From contig NZ_JBATUH010000029.1 in the NCBI RefSeq assembly GCF_049671045.1, positions 1 through 64,000 of the forward strand: a DNA stretch of 64,000 nt. Direction: 5' to 3'. The translations under genes and the position numbers were made by a program. This document shows, in pieces, positions 10,135 to 17,783 of this stretch; positions within the stretch are counted from its first letter, which is position 1, and each line of letters opens with the position of its first letter. The notes under the pieces are model-generated. The model saw only the letters and a list, made by a program, of their open reading frames with translations, had not been told where the DNA came from and did no database searches. Source of the stretch: Parvibaculum sp049671045. Its GTDB lineage: Bacteria; Pseudomonadota; Alphaproteobacteria; Parvibaculales; Parvibaculaceae.

Positions 10135-10175
10135 ATTATAGCGCCCACGCATCGCATTACAATACGAGTTATAAT
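10135..10175 (-). promoter_or_regulatory. dps promoter with overlapping inverted repeat
   Basis: On the minus strand TTGTAA (10157-10162) and TATAAT (10135-10140) are 16 bases apart. An imperfect dyad, ATTACAAT (10156-10163) with GTTATAAT (10168-10175) on the plus strand (6 of 8 positions paired), covers the -35 element. That layout suggests a regulator, OxyR or an iron regulator being the natural candidates. Confidence 0.55.
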
Positions 10176-10276
10176 CGCTCTAAGTTATTGCGCGGGATTT
10201 TCCGTATGCGGCTGACCAAGAAAATCGCCGGCTCCCGAAGGAAGCCGGCGATGCAGCGTCGGATTTGAGCTGAGCG

Positions 10277-11479
10277 TCAGCGCAGGCTGGCGCAGAAGCG
10301 CTGGATGCGCTCGCAGGCCTTGGTCAACGCCTCGGTCGAGGTCGCATAGGAAATGCGGAAGAAGGGCGACAGGCCGAAAGCCTCGCCATGCACGACGGCG
10401 ACGCCCTCTTCCTCCAGCAGCGCCTCGACGAAATCCTGATCGGTCTTGATGACGCGGCCCTTCGGCGTCGTCTTGCCGATGCAGCCCTCGCAGGAAGGAT
10501 AGACATAGAACGCGCCTTCAGGCGTCGGGCATTTGATGCCCTTGGCCTGATTGAGCATGGAGACGACGAGATCGCGCCGTGCCTTGAAGCTCTCGGCGCG
10601 CTCGGGAATGAAGTGCTGCGTGCCATTCAGCGCCTCAACCGCGGCCCACTGGCTGATCGAGGTCGGGTTCGAGGTCGACTGGCTCTGAATGGTCGTCATC
10701 GCCTTGATGAGTTCGACGGGGCCCGCGCAATAGCCGATGCGCCAGCCCGTCATGGCATAAGCCTTCGACACGCCGTTCATCGTCAGTGTACGGTCATAAA
10801 GCTTCGGCTCGACCTGCGCCGGCGTCACGAACTTGAAGCCATCATAGGACAGGTGCTCATACATGTCGTCGGACAGGATCCAGACATGCGGATGGCGCAG
10901 CAGAACGTCGGTGAGCTTCTTCAGCTCTTCATGCGTATAGGCCGCGCCGGTCGGGTTCGACGGCGAGTTGAAGATGAACCACTTGGTCTTCGGCGTGATC
11001 GCCTTTTCCAGCGCCTCGGGCTGGAGCTTGAAATTCGTCTCCATGCCCGCTCTGGCGAATACGGGCGTGCCGCCGAGCAGCTCCACGATATCGGGATAGG
11101 AGACCCAATAGGGCGCGGGAATGACGACCTCGTCGCCCGGGTTCAGCGTCGCCGCCATGGCGTTGAAGATGATCGGCTTGCCGCCCGGCGCGACGAAGCA
11201 CTGGGCAGGCGTGTAATCGAGCCCGTTCTCGCGCTTGAACTTCGCGGCGATGGCCTGCTTCAGCTCCGGGATGCCGTCGACGGCGGTGTACTTCGTCTCG
11301 CCGCGCTGGATCGCCGCGATGGCCGCGGCCTTGATGTTTTCCGGCGTGTCGAAATCGGGCTCGCCAGCGCCGAGGCCAATGACATCGACGCCCTGCGCTT
11401 TCAGATCGCGCGCTTTCTGGGTCGCGGCAATTGTTGCCGACGGCTTGATGCGCTTCAGCGAGTCCGAAAGGAAGGCCAT
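10277..11479 (-). CDS. aspC: Aspartate aminotransferase (class I, PLP-dependent)
   Basis: It transfers the amino group between aspartate and 2-oxoglutarate. The 400 residues are of subgroup I-gamma (AAT Ib) type: MAFLSDSLKRIKPSATIAAT at the start, GLGAGEPDFDTPENIK, the PLP-binding NSPSNPTGAAYT, the Schiff-base lysine in NGVSKAYAMTGWRIGY (about residue 240) and FRISYATS with the substrate arginine near the C-terminus. The start at MAFLSDSL matches family N-termini, although the frame is open further upstream. Prephenate aminotransferase activity is possible, as in several alphaproteobacterial relatives. Confidence 0.93.
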   Translation of the reverse strand: MAFLSDSLKRIKPSATIAATQKARDLKAQGVDVIGLGAGEPDFDTPENIKAAAIAAIQRGETKYTAVDGIPELKQAIAAKFKRENGLDYTPAQCFVAPGGKPIIFNAMAATLNPGDEVVIPAPYWVSYPDIVELLGGTPVFARAGMETNFKLQPEALEKAITPKTKWFIFNSPSNPTGAAYTHEELKKLTDVLLRHPHVWILSDDMYEHLSYDGFKFVTPAQVEPKLYDRTLTMNGVSKAYAMTGWRIGYCAGPVELIKAMTTIQSQSTSNPTSISQWAAVEALNGTQHFIPERAESFKARRDLVVSMLNQAKGIKCPTPEGAFYVYPSCEGCIGKTTPKGRVIKTDQDFVEALLEEEGVAVVHGEAFGLSPFFRISYATSTEALTKACERIQRFCASLR

Positions 11480-11690
11480 GATCGTCACTCCGGGAGATTG
11501 GGCGCCGGGCGGGTTCCACGCCCCGCGCGCGACAAAACGTGCCTTTCCGGGCTCCCCGGAAAAGCGGCGCAAACCTAAGCTGCCTTCCCTTGCGGCGCAA
11601 CAGGGGGCGGCCGAAAAGATTCGGTTTTTCAGGCCCCGTGGCGCTTCGGCACATCGGGCGCGGGAGCGAGGCTCGTCGCCGCCGCGAGGT

Positions 11691-12302
11691 TCAGAGGACG
11701 CTCTCCTCGCGCCATTCGACGGGCTCTCCAAGCCGCATCTCGACCGGCACGACGCCCGCCCAGACAGGCAGCGCCATGTCCTCGGGATCGTCGTTGGGCC
11801 CGCCCTGCCTCACCTTGGCCACGACCTCGACGAGCGGTACGCGCAGCACCTCCGTCGCCTTCAGCTCCTGCGTGTTGGCCGGGCGCGCTTCCTTCGAGCG
11901 GCCCGCCGCGAGGCGCTCGACGAAGCGGTCGAGGGCTTCCGGCTTTTCCAGCGTCGGAACGGGCTCCGCCCTCCCATGCACGATGACCGAGCGGTAATTC
12001 ATGGAGTGATGGAAGGCGGAACGCGCAAGCACCAGCCCGTCGAGCAGGGTGACCGTCAGGCAGAGCGGCACCCCGGCCGCGAGCGTCCGCATGATGCGGC
12101 TTTTGCGGGAGCCGTGCAGCAGTACGCTGTCACCCATGCGGACATAGGCCATCGGAATGACGACGGGTCCTGCCTCCACCGCGAAGGCCACATGCGCCAC
12201 ATAGCCGGCATCGAGAATGCGATGCGCCGTCTCGCGCTCATAGGCGGCGCGCTGCGCCACCTGCTTCACCCTGTGGACCGCCGAAGTCTCGAACACGCTC
12301 AC
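11691..12302 (-). CDS. Pyridoxamine 5'-phosphate oxidase-like FMN-binding protein
   Basis: This 203-residue split-barrel flavoprotein of the PNPOx-like superfamily shows HVAFAVEAGPVVIPMAYVRM, SVLLHGSRKSRIMRTLAAG and a RSVIVHGRAEPV strand. I chose the GTG start giving MSVFETSAVHRVKQ, preceded by a purine-rich ribosome site; no good ATG gives the right N-terminus. It is divergent from a MocR regulator, the usual arrangement where such a regulator controls a vitamin B6-related gene. It is not a canonical PdxH, and its substrate is unknown. Confidence 0.83.
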   Translation of the reverse strand: MSVFETSAVHRVKQVAQRAAYERETAHRILDAGYVAHVAFAVEAGPVVIPMAYVRMGDSVLLHGSRKSRIMRTLAAGVPLCLTVTLLDGLVLARSAFHHSMNYRSVIVHGRAEPVPTLEKPEALDRFVERLAAGRSKEARPANTQELKATEVLRVPLVEVVAKVRQGGPNDDPEDMALPVWAGVVPVEMRLGEPVEWREESVL

Positions 12303-12382
12303 GATCGGAACCTTTCCCTGAGAGGACGGATGCGCCCGCCGTCGTCCCGAAGTAGATCGCAAGAATGGTTCCCTCAAAAGGT

Positions 12383-12414
12383 CCATTTGATTTAGATTAC
12401 AAGAGCCAATTTGA
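12383..12414 (+). promoter_or_regulatory. Candidate MocR operator: direct repeat CCATTTGA / CCAATTTGA
   Basis: CCATTTGA (12383-12390) and CCAATTTGA (12406-12414) are direct repeats 23 bases apart, about two helical turns, in the shared promoter region of the MocR gene and the PNPOx-like gene. MocR/PdxR regulators characteristically bind direct repeats with about this spacing. The second repeat runs into TTGACA (12411-12416), a perfect -35 hexamer 18 bases from the regulator's start codon. Confidence 0.55.
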
Positions 12415-12433
12415 CACGCGAAGGACATGCCGA

Positions 12434-13981
12434 ATGCCGCGCCCCTCTTTGCCTCTCGGCACCATCTCCCTCGACCCGCAGGCCGGCCCTCCGCTCTACC
12501 GGCAGCTTTATGACGCGCTCCGCGAGGCGATCCTCGATGGCAGGCTCGGCGCCGGGGCGCGCCTTCCCTCATCGAGAGCGCTGGCGGCCGATCTCGCCAT
12601 TGGCCGCAACACGGTGCTCGCGGCCTATGAACAACTGGCGGCGGAAGGCTATCTCGAGGGACGCATCGGCTCGGGAACCCGGATCGCATCTCACCTTCCC
12701 GACCGCCTACTCGAAGCGGCCTCGCATCCCCGAAGCGCGGACGCCGGAGAGCACGCCGCGCCCGTCTCCCTTTCCCGCCGCGGTCAGGCGCTTTCCCTCA
12801 TCCGCCGTCCCGTGTCGCGCTATGAACGCGGTCAGGGCCGCGCCTTCCAGCACGGCCTCCCCTCGATCGAGCATTTCCCGTTCGAACTCTGGGGCCGGCT
12901 TCTCGCGCGCCGCGCCCGGGACCGGAACGGCAGCATCTTAGGATATGAAACCGTCGAGGGCTTCCTGCCCCTGCGCGAGGCGATCGCCGCCCATGCCGGA
13001 GCGGCACGCGGCGCGATCTGCACGCCCGATCACGTAATCGTGACCACGGGCGCGCAGGCGGCGCTCGATCTCGTGGCCCGAATGGCGCTCGATCCCGGCG
13101 ACAGGGTATGGATCGAGGAGCCAGGATATATCGGCGCGCGGGGCGCCTTTCTCGGCGCAGGCGCCGACCTCGTTCCCGTGCCGGTCGATGACGAAGGTCT
13201 TGATGTCGAGGCGGGCCTCGCGGCGGAACCGAACCCCCGCCTCATCTATGTCACGCCGTCACATCAGTTCCCGCTCGGCGTGACGCTCTCGCTGCAAAGG
13301 CGGCTTGCTCTTCTCGACGCCGCGAAACGCGCCGGCGCCTGGATCGTCGAGGATGATTACGATTCCGAATATCGCTTTACCGGCCGCCCCATCGCGTGCC
13401 TGCAGGGCCTAGATCGCGCGCATCGCACTCTCTATATGGGCACCTTCGCCAAGACGCTCTTCCCGGCGCTGAAGCTCGGCTACCTCATCGTGCCCGACAG
13501 GCTCGTCGATCCTTTCCGGGCAGCGATCCGTTCGAGCGGCCACATACCGCCTGCCGCGATGCAGGCCGCGCTTGCCGATTTCATGCATGGCGGACATTTC
13601 GGCACGCATGTCAGGCGCATGCTCGGCATCTATGCGGAACGTCGCGCTTGTCTCGCTGCAAGACTGGAGGGCGAATTGTCAGGATTTTTGACAGCGGCGC
13701 CGAGCGAAGGAGGCATGCAGGTCGCGGCCTGGCTGACCAGCGCGGGCAAAGATGCCGCCGCCTCGGCGGCAGCGGCGCATGCGGATGTCATCGCCACACC
13801 GCTCTCGACTTATTACATCGGCGCAAAAAAGCGGCAGGGCCTGCATCTCGGCTTTGCAGCAATACCGGAACCGATGATCAAGAAAGCAGCACAACGCCTA
13901 GAAAACGCGCTTTCCCTGCATGAAAAAGAGACACGGAGCCAAGCTCCGCATACTGTCAAATCCTCGCGCGCGCGACGCTAG
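12434..13981 (+). CDS. MocR-type regulator (GntR HTH fused to PLP aminotransferase fold)
   Basis: The 515-residue protein has an N-terminal GntR winged helix (about 15-85: PLYRQLYDALREAILDGRLG, LPSSRALAADLAIGRNTV) joined by a linker to an aminotransferase-like effector domain (about 130-490). The PLP lysine is K340 in GTFAKTLFPALKLGYL, with IVEDDYDSEYR before it. Such proteins sense PLP or an amino acid. Divergence from a PNPOx-like gene points to vitamin B6, as with PdxR. The start is the ATG giving MPRPSLPLG. The C-terminal tail is basic. Confidence 0.92.
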   Translation: MPRPSLPLGTISLDPQAGPPLYRQLYDALREAILDGRLGAGARLPSSRALAADLAIGRNTVLAAYEQLAAEGYLEGRIGSGTRIASHLPDRLLEAASHPRSADAGEHAAPVSLSRRGQALSLIRRPVSRYERGQGRAFQHGLPSIEHFPFELWGRLLARRARDRNGSILGYETVEGFLPLREAIAAHAGAARGAICTPDHVIVTTGAQAALDLVARMALDPGDRVWIEEPGYIGARGAFLGAGADLVPVPVDDEGLDVEAGLAAEPNPRLIYVTPSHQFPLGVTLSLQRRLALLDAAKRAGAWIVEDDYDSEYRFTGRPIACLQGLDRAHRTLYMGTFAKTLFPALKLGYLIVPDRLVDPFRAAIRSSGHIPPAAMQAALADFMHGGHFGTHVRRMLGIYAERRACLAARLEGELSGFLTAAPSEGGMQVAAWLTSAGKDAAASAAAAHADVIATPLSTYYIGAKKRQGLHLGFAAIPEPMIKKAAQRLENALSLHEKETRSQAPHTVKSSRARR

Positions 13982-14034
13982 ACATCGCGAAATCCAAGAT
14001 TCCCATAGATTTTATCTCAGGTCGGGACAGAACG

Positions 14035-14051
14035 ACTGACCGATAGTCAGT
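14035..14051 (+). promoter_or_regulatory. TetR-type operator ACTGAC-N5-GTCAGT upstream of the triple TetR array
   Basis: A perfect 6-bp inverted repeat with a 5-base spacer (14035-14040, 14046-14051) lies in the AT-rich 267-base gap before the first TetR gene. TetR/AcrR operators commonly have the TGAC...GTCA form. The rest of the gap (13982-14248) holds no gene; a smaller ACTG-N4-CAGT dyad at 14106-14117 may be a second half-strength site. Confidence 0.6.
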
Positions 14052-14248
14052 TAGTATTCTTTACAAATGCATCTTTTCCGCTCATTCTGATCACACGCTG
14101 CAATCACTGCTTACAGTCCGATCAGTATATTCACTTATCGTAGTAGCCCTTATTTATTTGCAGCAAATTACCAGTATCATCTGATCCAGGCGCCATACCC
14201 GTTCGTAAGCAAGCGACGTCGATGTTCGTGTCGGTGTGGAGGGGCGCA

Positions 14249-14875
14249 GTGAACGTGATGTTGGAAAAGTATCGGCAGTCTGTCAGTGCCTCCAAAAGGG
14301 CGGCCATCCTCAAGGCCGGCCGGGAGAGCTTTCTCGCCAACGGCTATAGCGGCACCGCGGTCGCGGACATAGCGAGAAACGCCGACGTTTCCACCGCCAC
14401 GCTCTACAAGCACTTCGCCTCCAAGGAAGAACTTTTCGCCGCAGTGGTAAGAGACGCCTATGGCTTCCGGGACGGCGAATACGCCAACCTTCCGGAAGAC
14501 GTGAACATCGAGGACTTTCTCGTCGGCGTGATACGCCGCTATCTCGACACCCAGTTCGACCGGAAGATCAACGCGCTCTTGCGTATCGTCATCGCGGAGG
14601 TGCCGCATGCACCGGACCTCGCCCGCGATCTCTATGAAAACCTGATCACGATCCGTTATCGGGAACTTGAAAGCATCCTTGAAGGGCTCATCGCACAGGG
14701 CAGGCTGAAACCCCATGATGCGAAATATGGCGTGCGCCTCATCGGCGGCGCCATCAAGGACTATTTCATCTGGCCCGCACTTTTCGACGCGAACTTCTCC
14801 CTTCCTCCGGAGACGGATGAAATCCTCCATCGTACGGTCCGTGACTTCCTCACGCTCTACGCTGCCGGACGATAG
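14249..14875 (+). CDS. TetR/AcrR family regulator 1 of a tandem triplet
   Basis: The protein of about 208 residues has an N-terminal TetR HTH (SKRAAILKAGRESFLANGY, then DVSTATLYKHFASKEELF) and an all-helical ligand domain with the landmarks LRIVIAEVP, LKPHD and IWPALFDANF. All of these recur in the next two genes. GTG at 14249 is favoured by GGAGG 6 bases before it; ATG at 14258 is the alternative and would remove three residues. It is the first gene after the palindromic operator and probably represses its own operon. The ligand is unknown. Confidence 0.88.
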   Translation: MNVMLEKYRQSVSASKRAAILKAGRESFLANGYSGTAVADIARNADVSTATLYKHFASKEELFAAVVRDAYGFRDGEYANLPEDVNIEDFLVGVIRRYLDTQFDRKINALLRIVIAEVPHAPDLARDLYENLITIRYRELESILEGLIAQGRLKPHDAKYGVRLIGGAIKDYFIWPALFDANFSLPPETDEILHRTVRDFLTLYAAGR

Positions 14876-14941
14876 AAAAGTGCAGTTCGTGCCGCGACTA
14901 CACGCGCTTTCCCCCTCCTGAAACGACAGGAAATCAACACA

Positions 14942-15580
14942 TTGGGCCTCGAAGAATATCGAAGATCAGTCAGCGAATCGAAGCGCGCTTCCATCCTGAG
15001 GGCGGCCCGCGCCGCCTTCCTGAAAGATGGCTTCAGCCGCGCCGCCGTCGCCGAAATCGCGAACATGGCGGATGTGTCCACCGCCACGCTCTACAAACAC
15101 TTCGAATCCAAGGAAGAACTCTTCGCCGCCGTGGCAAAGGATGCCGCCATGGCAGTCGGCGACTATTCCAACCTTCTCGACCCGGACATAGCACCGCGGG
15201 AGGCTTTCCTCACCCTCTCCCGCGCCTATCTCGCCACCCAGTTCGAGAACCATGTGAACGACCTCATGCGTATCATCATCGCAGAGGTGCCATCACATCC
15301 CGAGCTTGCCCGGGAGATGATGGATCTCATCGTTGGGCGGCGTCACCGCAGCCTCCAGAACGTCCTCGACAAGCTCGTCGCCCAGGGCATGCTCAGGCCG
15401 CACGACACGGCGCTTTCGGCAAAGCTCGCAAGTGGAATGATCAAGGAGCTTTTTGTCTGGCCGGCGCTTTTCAATGCCGATTTCAGACTGCCGGAGGACA
15501 CCGAAGTGAAGATCGGCATGGCCGCCAATGTGTTTCTTGCCCGCTACGGCATCGACACCACCGGACAAGGAATGACGTGA
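14942..15580 (+). CDS. TetR/AcrR family regulator 2 of a tandem triplet
   Basis: The 212-residue paralogue of both flanking genes has SKRASILRAARAAFLKDGF and DVSTATLYKHFESKEELF in the DNA-binding domain, and MRIIIAEVP, LRPHD and VWPALFNADF in the ligand domain. No ATG fits the conserved N-terminus, so I take TTG at 14942 (GLEEYRRSV), behind an ACAGGAAA ribosome site. It starts 66 bases after gene 1 and its stop overlaps the start of gene 3. Similarity to gene 1 extends even to the EKYRQSV/EEYRRSV lead-in, showing local duplication. Confidence 0.87.
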   Translation: MGLEEYRRSVSESKRASILRAARAAFLKDGFSRAAVAEIANMADVSTATLYKHFESKEELFAAVAKDAAMAVGDYSNLLDPDIAPREAFLTLSRAYLATQFENHVNDLMRIIIAEVPSHPELAREMMDLIVGRRHRSLQNVLDKLVAQGMLRPHDTALSAKLASGMIKELFVWPALFNADFRLPEDTEVKIGMAANVFLARYGIDTTGQGMT

Positions 15581-16224
15581 TGACTATGGAACAAGTCTCG
15601 CAACGATCCGTAACCGACATGAAGCACGCCGATGTGCTGAAGGCCGCCCTCACGCACTTCCTGAAGCACGGTTACACCGGCGCCGCCATGGCCGACATCG
15701 CCCGCGACGCCGATGTTTCGACCGCGACGCTCTACAAATATTTCCGCTCGAAGAAGGAGCTCTTCACCACCATTGCGATGAATGCGGCTCATGCGGTACG
15801 GGATCTCGACGAGCTGACGCTGGAGAAGGCGCCCCCGGAAGAGATCTTCAGCCACCTCCTTCTCATCTACTGGGAAGCCCAGCAGGAAGGCCATGTCAAC
15901 GATCTCATGAGGATCGTGATCGCGGAATCCCGCTCCTCGCCTGATATCGCACGCACGATCTTCAAGAGCGTCGTCGAGATGCGTTATCGGGGCATCAAGA
16001 AGCATCTCGACCTGATGGTGGAGCGCGGCGTGCTGAAGCCCCATGACACGAATCTGGGCGCGAGGCTTGCCATCGGCATGCTCCGAGAAGTCTTCGTCTG
16101 GCCTGCGATGTTCGATCCGGAATTCAGGATTCCGCCCGACGCGCTCGATCAGGCGCGCGAGGCCTACAACGTCTATATGGCCTGTTTCGCCGCAGAAGAG
16201 GCGCAGGAAGCGCAGCTCGCCTGA
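15580..16224 (+). CDS. TetR/AcrR family regulator 3 of a tandem triplet
   Basis: The 214-residue third paralogue reads VLKAALTHFLKHGYTGAAM and DVSTATLYKYFRSKKELF, then MRIVIAE, LKPHD and VWPAMFDPEF. It starts at ATG 15580, overlapping the TGA of gene 2 (TGATG), with AAGGA eight bases ahead, so translation is coupled. Its lead-in differs most from the others and its C-terminal tail is acidic. No efflux pump or enzyme lies next to the triplet. The downstream gene is on the opposite strand, so the targets are elsewhere or limited to the operon itself. Confidence 0.88.
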   Translation: MTMEQVSQRSVTDMKHADVLKAALTHFLKHGYTGAAMADIARDADVSTATLYKYFRSKKELFTTIAMNAAHAVRDLDELTLEKAPPEEIFSHLLLIYWEAQQEGHVNDLMRIVIAESRSSPDIARTIFKSVVEMRYRGIKKHLDLMVERGVLKPHDTNLGARLAIGMLREVFVWPAMFDPEFRIPPDALDQAREAYNVYMACFAAEEAQEAQLA

Positions 16225-16247
16225 CCGCCGCCAGGGCGGCCTGGCCG

Positions 16248-16772
16248 TCAGCGAAGCCGGATTTCGCCGGGATCGCCGCGCTTGTCCGGCTGCGGCCTCG
16301 CAATCCTGATCGCATTCACGATGTCGTCGGGCGTATCGAGATCGGCGATCCAGAGCCGGTCACCGGATACCATCTTCATGTCGAGCGCGCCGCCCCCAAA
16401 GAGACGCTGCGGAAACGAGCGCCGCACGCGCATGAAGGCGATCTCGTTGGCGCCGACGCGCATCTCATGCCGATGGATGAAGCCCTGCCGCAAAAGGAGT
16501 TCGCGGAGGCCGTCCGCCGGCCCCTCGCCGTCTCCGCGCGCCCTCACCTCGACCGAGAGAACCCGCGCTCGAATGGCTGCGAAGAGAAGAAGCAGCGGCA
16601 CCGCCAGCACCTCGACCGCCAGTGCGAGCGCCCCGAGCCCCTTCAGGGGAGGCTCGTGCAACCTCGCCCAGCCATAGACGAGCGCCCAGACGATGGCGAC
16701 GACCATCGTCGGCAGATAGATCGTCCAATGCGCCCGCGCCGTGGCGAGCGGCTGAGAAAGTCCGGCGTTCAT
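16248..16772 (-). CDS. Membrane-anchored PH-domain (bPH-type) protein
   Basis: The 174 residues begin with two hydrophobic segments (about 17-36, WTIYLPTMVVAIVWALVYGW, and about 45-67, rich in Leu/Ala/Val), followed by a beta-rich cytoplasmic domain (about 70-165) resembling bacterial PH domains. That domain includes GFIHRHEMRVGANEIAFMR, GGALDMKMVSGDRLWIADL and DTPDDIVNAI. These usually act in membrane-associated scaffolding or lipid contact; the function here is unknown. It is convergent with the TetR triplet, only 23 bases away, and divergent from the crotonase gene. Confidence 0.7.
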   Translation of the reverse strand: MNAGLSQPLATARAHWTIYLPTMVVAIVWALVYGWARLHEPPLKGLGALALAVEVLAVPLLLLFAAIRARVLSVEVRARGDGEGPADGLRELLLRQGFIHRHEMRVGANEIAFMRVRRSFPQRLFGGGALDMKMVSGDRLWIADLDTPDDIVNAIRIARPQPDKRGDPGEIRLR

Positions 16773-16919
16773 GGCAAATGAGGATCGCAGACAAGCGCGG
16801 CGATGGGAAGTGCCGCAGGACCGCCCGCGCCCGGCAAAAGCGATTTCACTTTCGGCATCTCCGCATTAGGCTCGGCCCAAAGAAATTCACCAGACCGAAG
16901 CAACCGAAGGACTGATTTG

Positions 16920-17741
16920 ATGAGCGAACGGATTTCCCTCTCGATCGAGGGTGGCGTGGCGGATGTGCGCCTCACCCGCGCGGACAAGATGAACGCACTC
17001 GACGACGCCATGTTCGAGGCGCTGATCTCGACCGGCGAGCGGCTTTCGCAGGAAAAGGGCGTGCGCGCCGTGGTCATTTCCGGCGAGGGCCGCGCCTTCT
17101 GCGCCGGCCTCGATATGGGCAATTTCGGCCGCATGGCCGCGCCGAAGGAGAAGGAGGCGAGCAAGAGCGAAAGCAGCATGATCGGGCGGCTCGAGAAGCG
17201 CACCCATGGCATAGCCAACCGTCCGCAGCATGCGGTCTGGGTCTGGCGCGAACTGCCCGTGCCCGTCATCGCGGCGGTTCACGGCACGGCCTTCGGCGGC
17301 GGCTTCCAGCTCATGCTCGGCGCCGACATCCGCTATGTCGCGCCGGATACCCGGCTCTCCATCATGGAGATCAAATGGGGCCTCGTGCCCGACATGGCGG
17401 GCACGCAGATCATGCGCCATCTCGTCCGCGAGGATATTGTCCGTGAGCTGACCTATACGGGCCGCATTTTCAGCGGCGAGGAAGCGGGACAGTATGGCTT
17501 TGCGACACGCGTGACGGCAAACCCCCGCGAGGAGGCGCTGGCGACGGCGCGCGAGATCGCGGGCAAGAGCCCCGATGCGATCCGCGCGGCCAAGAGGCTT
17601 CTCAATCTCGCGCCTGTGGCCGAGCCCGTCGCGGGCCTCATCGCCGAATCCGTGGAGCAGGACCGCCTCATCGGCAGCCCCAACCAGATCGAGGCGATCA
17701 TGTCGAACCTCGAAAAGCGCGCCGCGAACTATAAGGACTGA
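16920..17741 (+). CDS. Crotonase / enoyl-CoA hydratase family protein
   Basis: The 273-residue crotonase fold binds an acyl-CoA thioester. The two oxyanion-hole segments are visible as GRAFCAGLDMGNFGRM and HGTAFGGGFQLMLGADIRY, then LSIMEIKWGLVPDMAGTQ with catalytic-site residues. The start at MSERISLSIEGGVADVRL fits the family. The exact reaction (hydration, isomerisation or hydrolysis) cannot be read from this. It ends at a hairpin shared with the convergent polysaccharide gene. Confidence 0.88.
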   Translation: MSERISLSIEGGVADVRLTRADKMNALDDAMFEALISTGERLSQEKGVRAVVISGEGRAFCAGLDMGNFGRMAAPKEKEASKSESSMIGRLEKRTHGIANRPQHAVWVWRELPVPVIAAVHGTAFGGGFQLMLGADIRYVAPDTRLSIMEIKWGLVPDMAGTQIMRHLVREDIVRELTYTGRIFSGEEAGQYGFATRVTANPREEALATAREIAGKSPDAIRAAKRLLNLAPVAEPVAGLIAESVEQDRLIGSPNQIEAIMSNLEKRAANYKD

Positions 17742-17754
17742 ACGAGCCGGACGA

Positions 17755-17780
17755 GGGCGGGGTCTTTCAATACCCCGCCC
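17755..17780. terminator. Hairpin between convergent crotonase and polysaccharide-synthase genes
   Basis: GGGCGGGGT (17755-17763) pairs perfectly with ACCCCGCCC (17772-17780) around an 8-base loop. There is no T run, so it may be a weak or Rho-assisted terminator serving both genes. Confidence 0.5.
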
Positions 17781-17783
17781 GCC

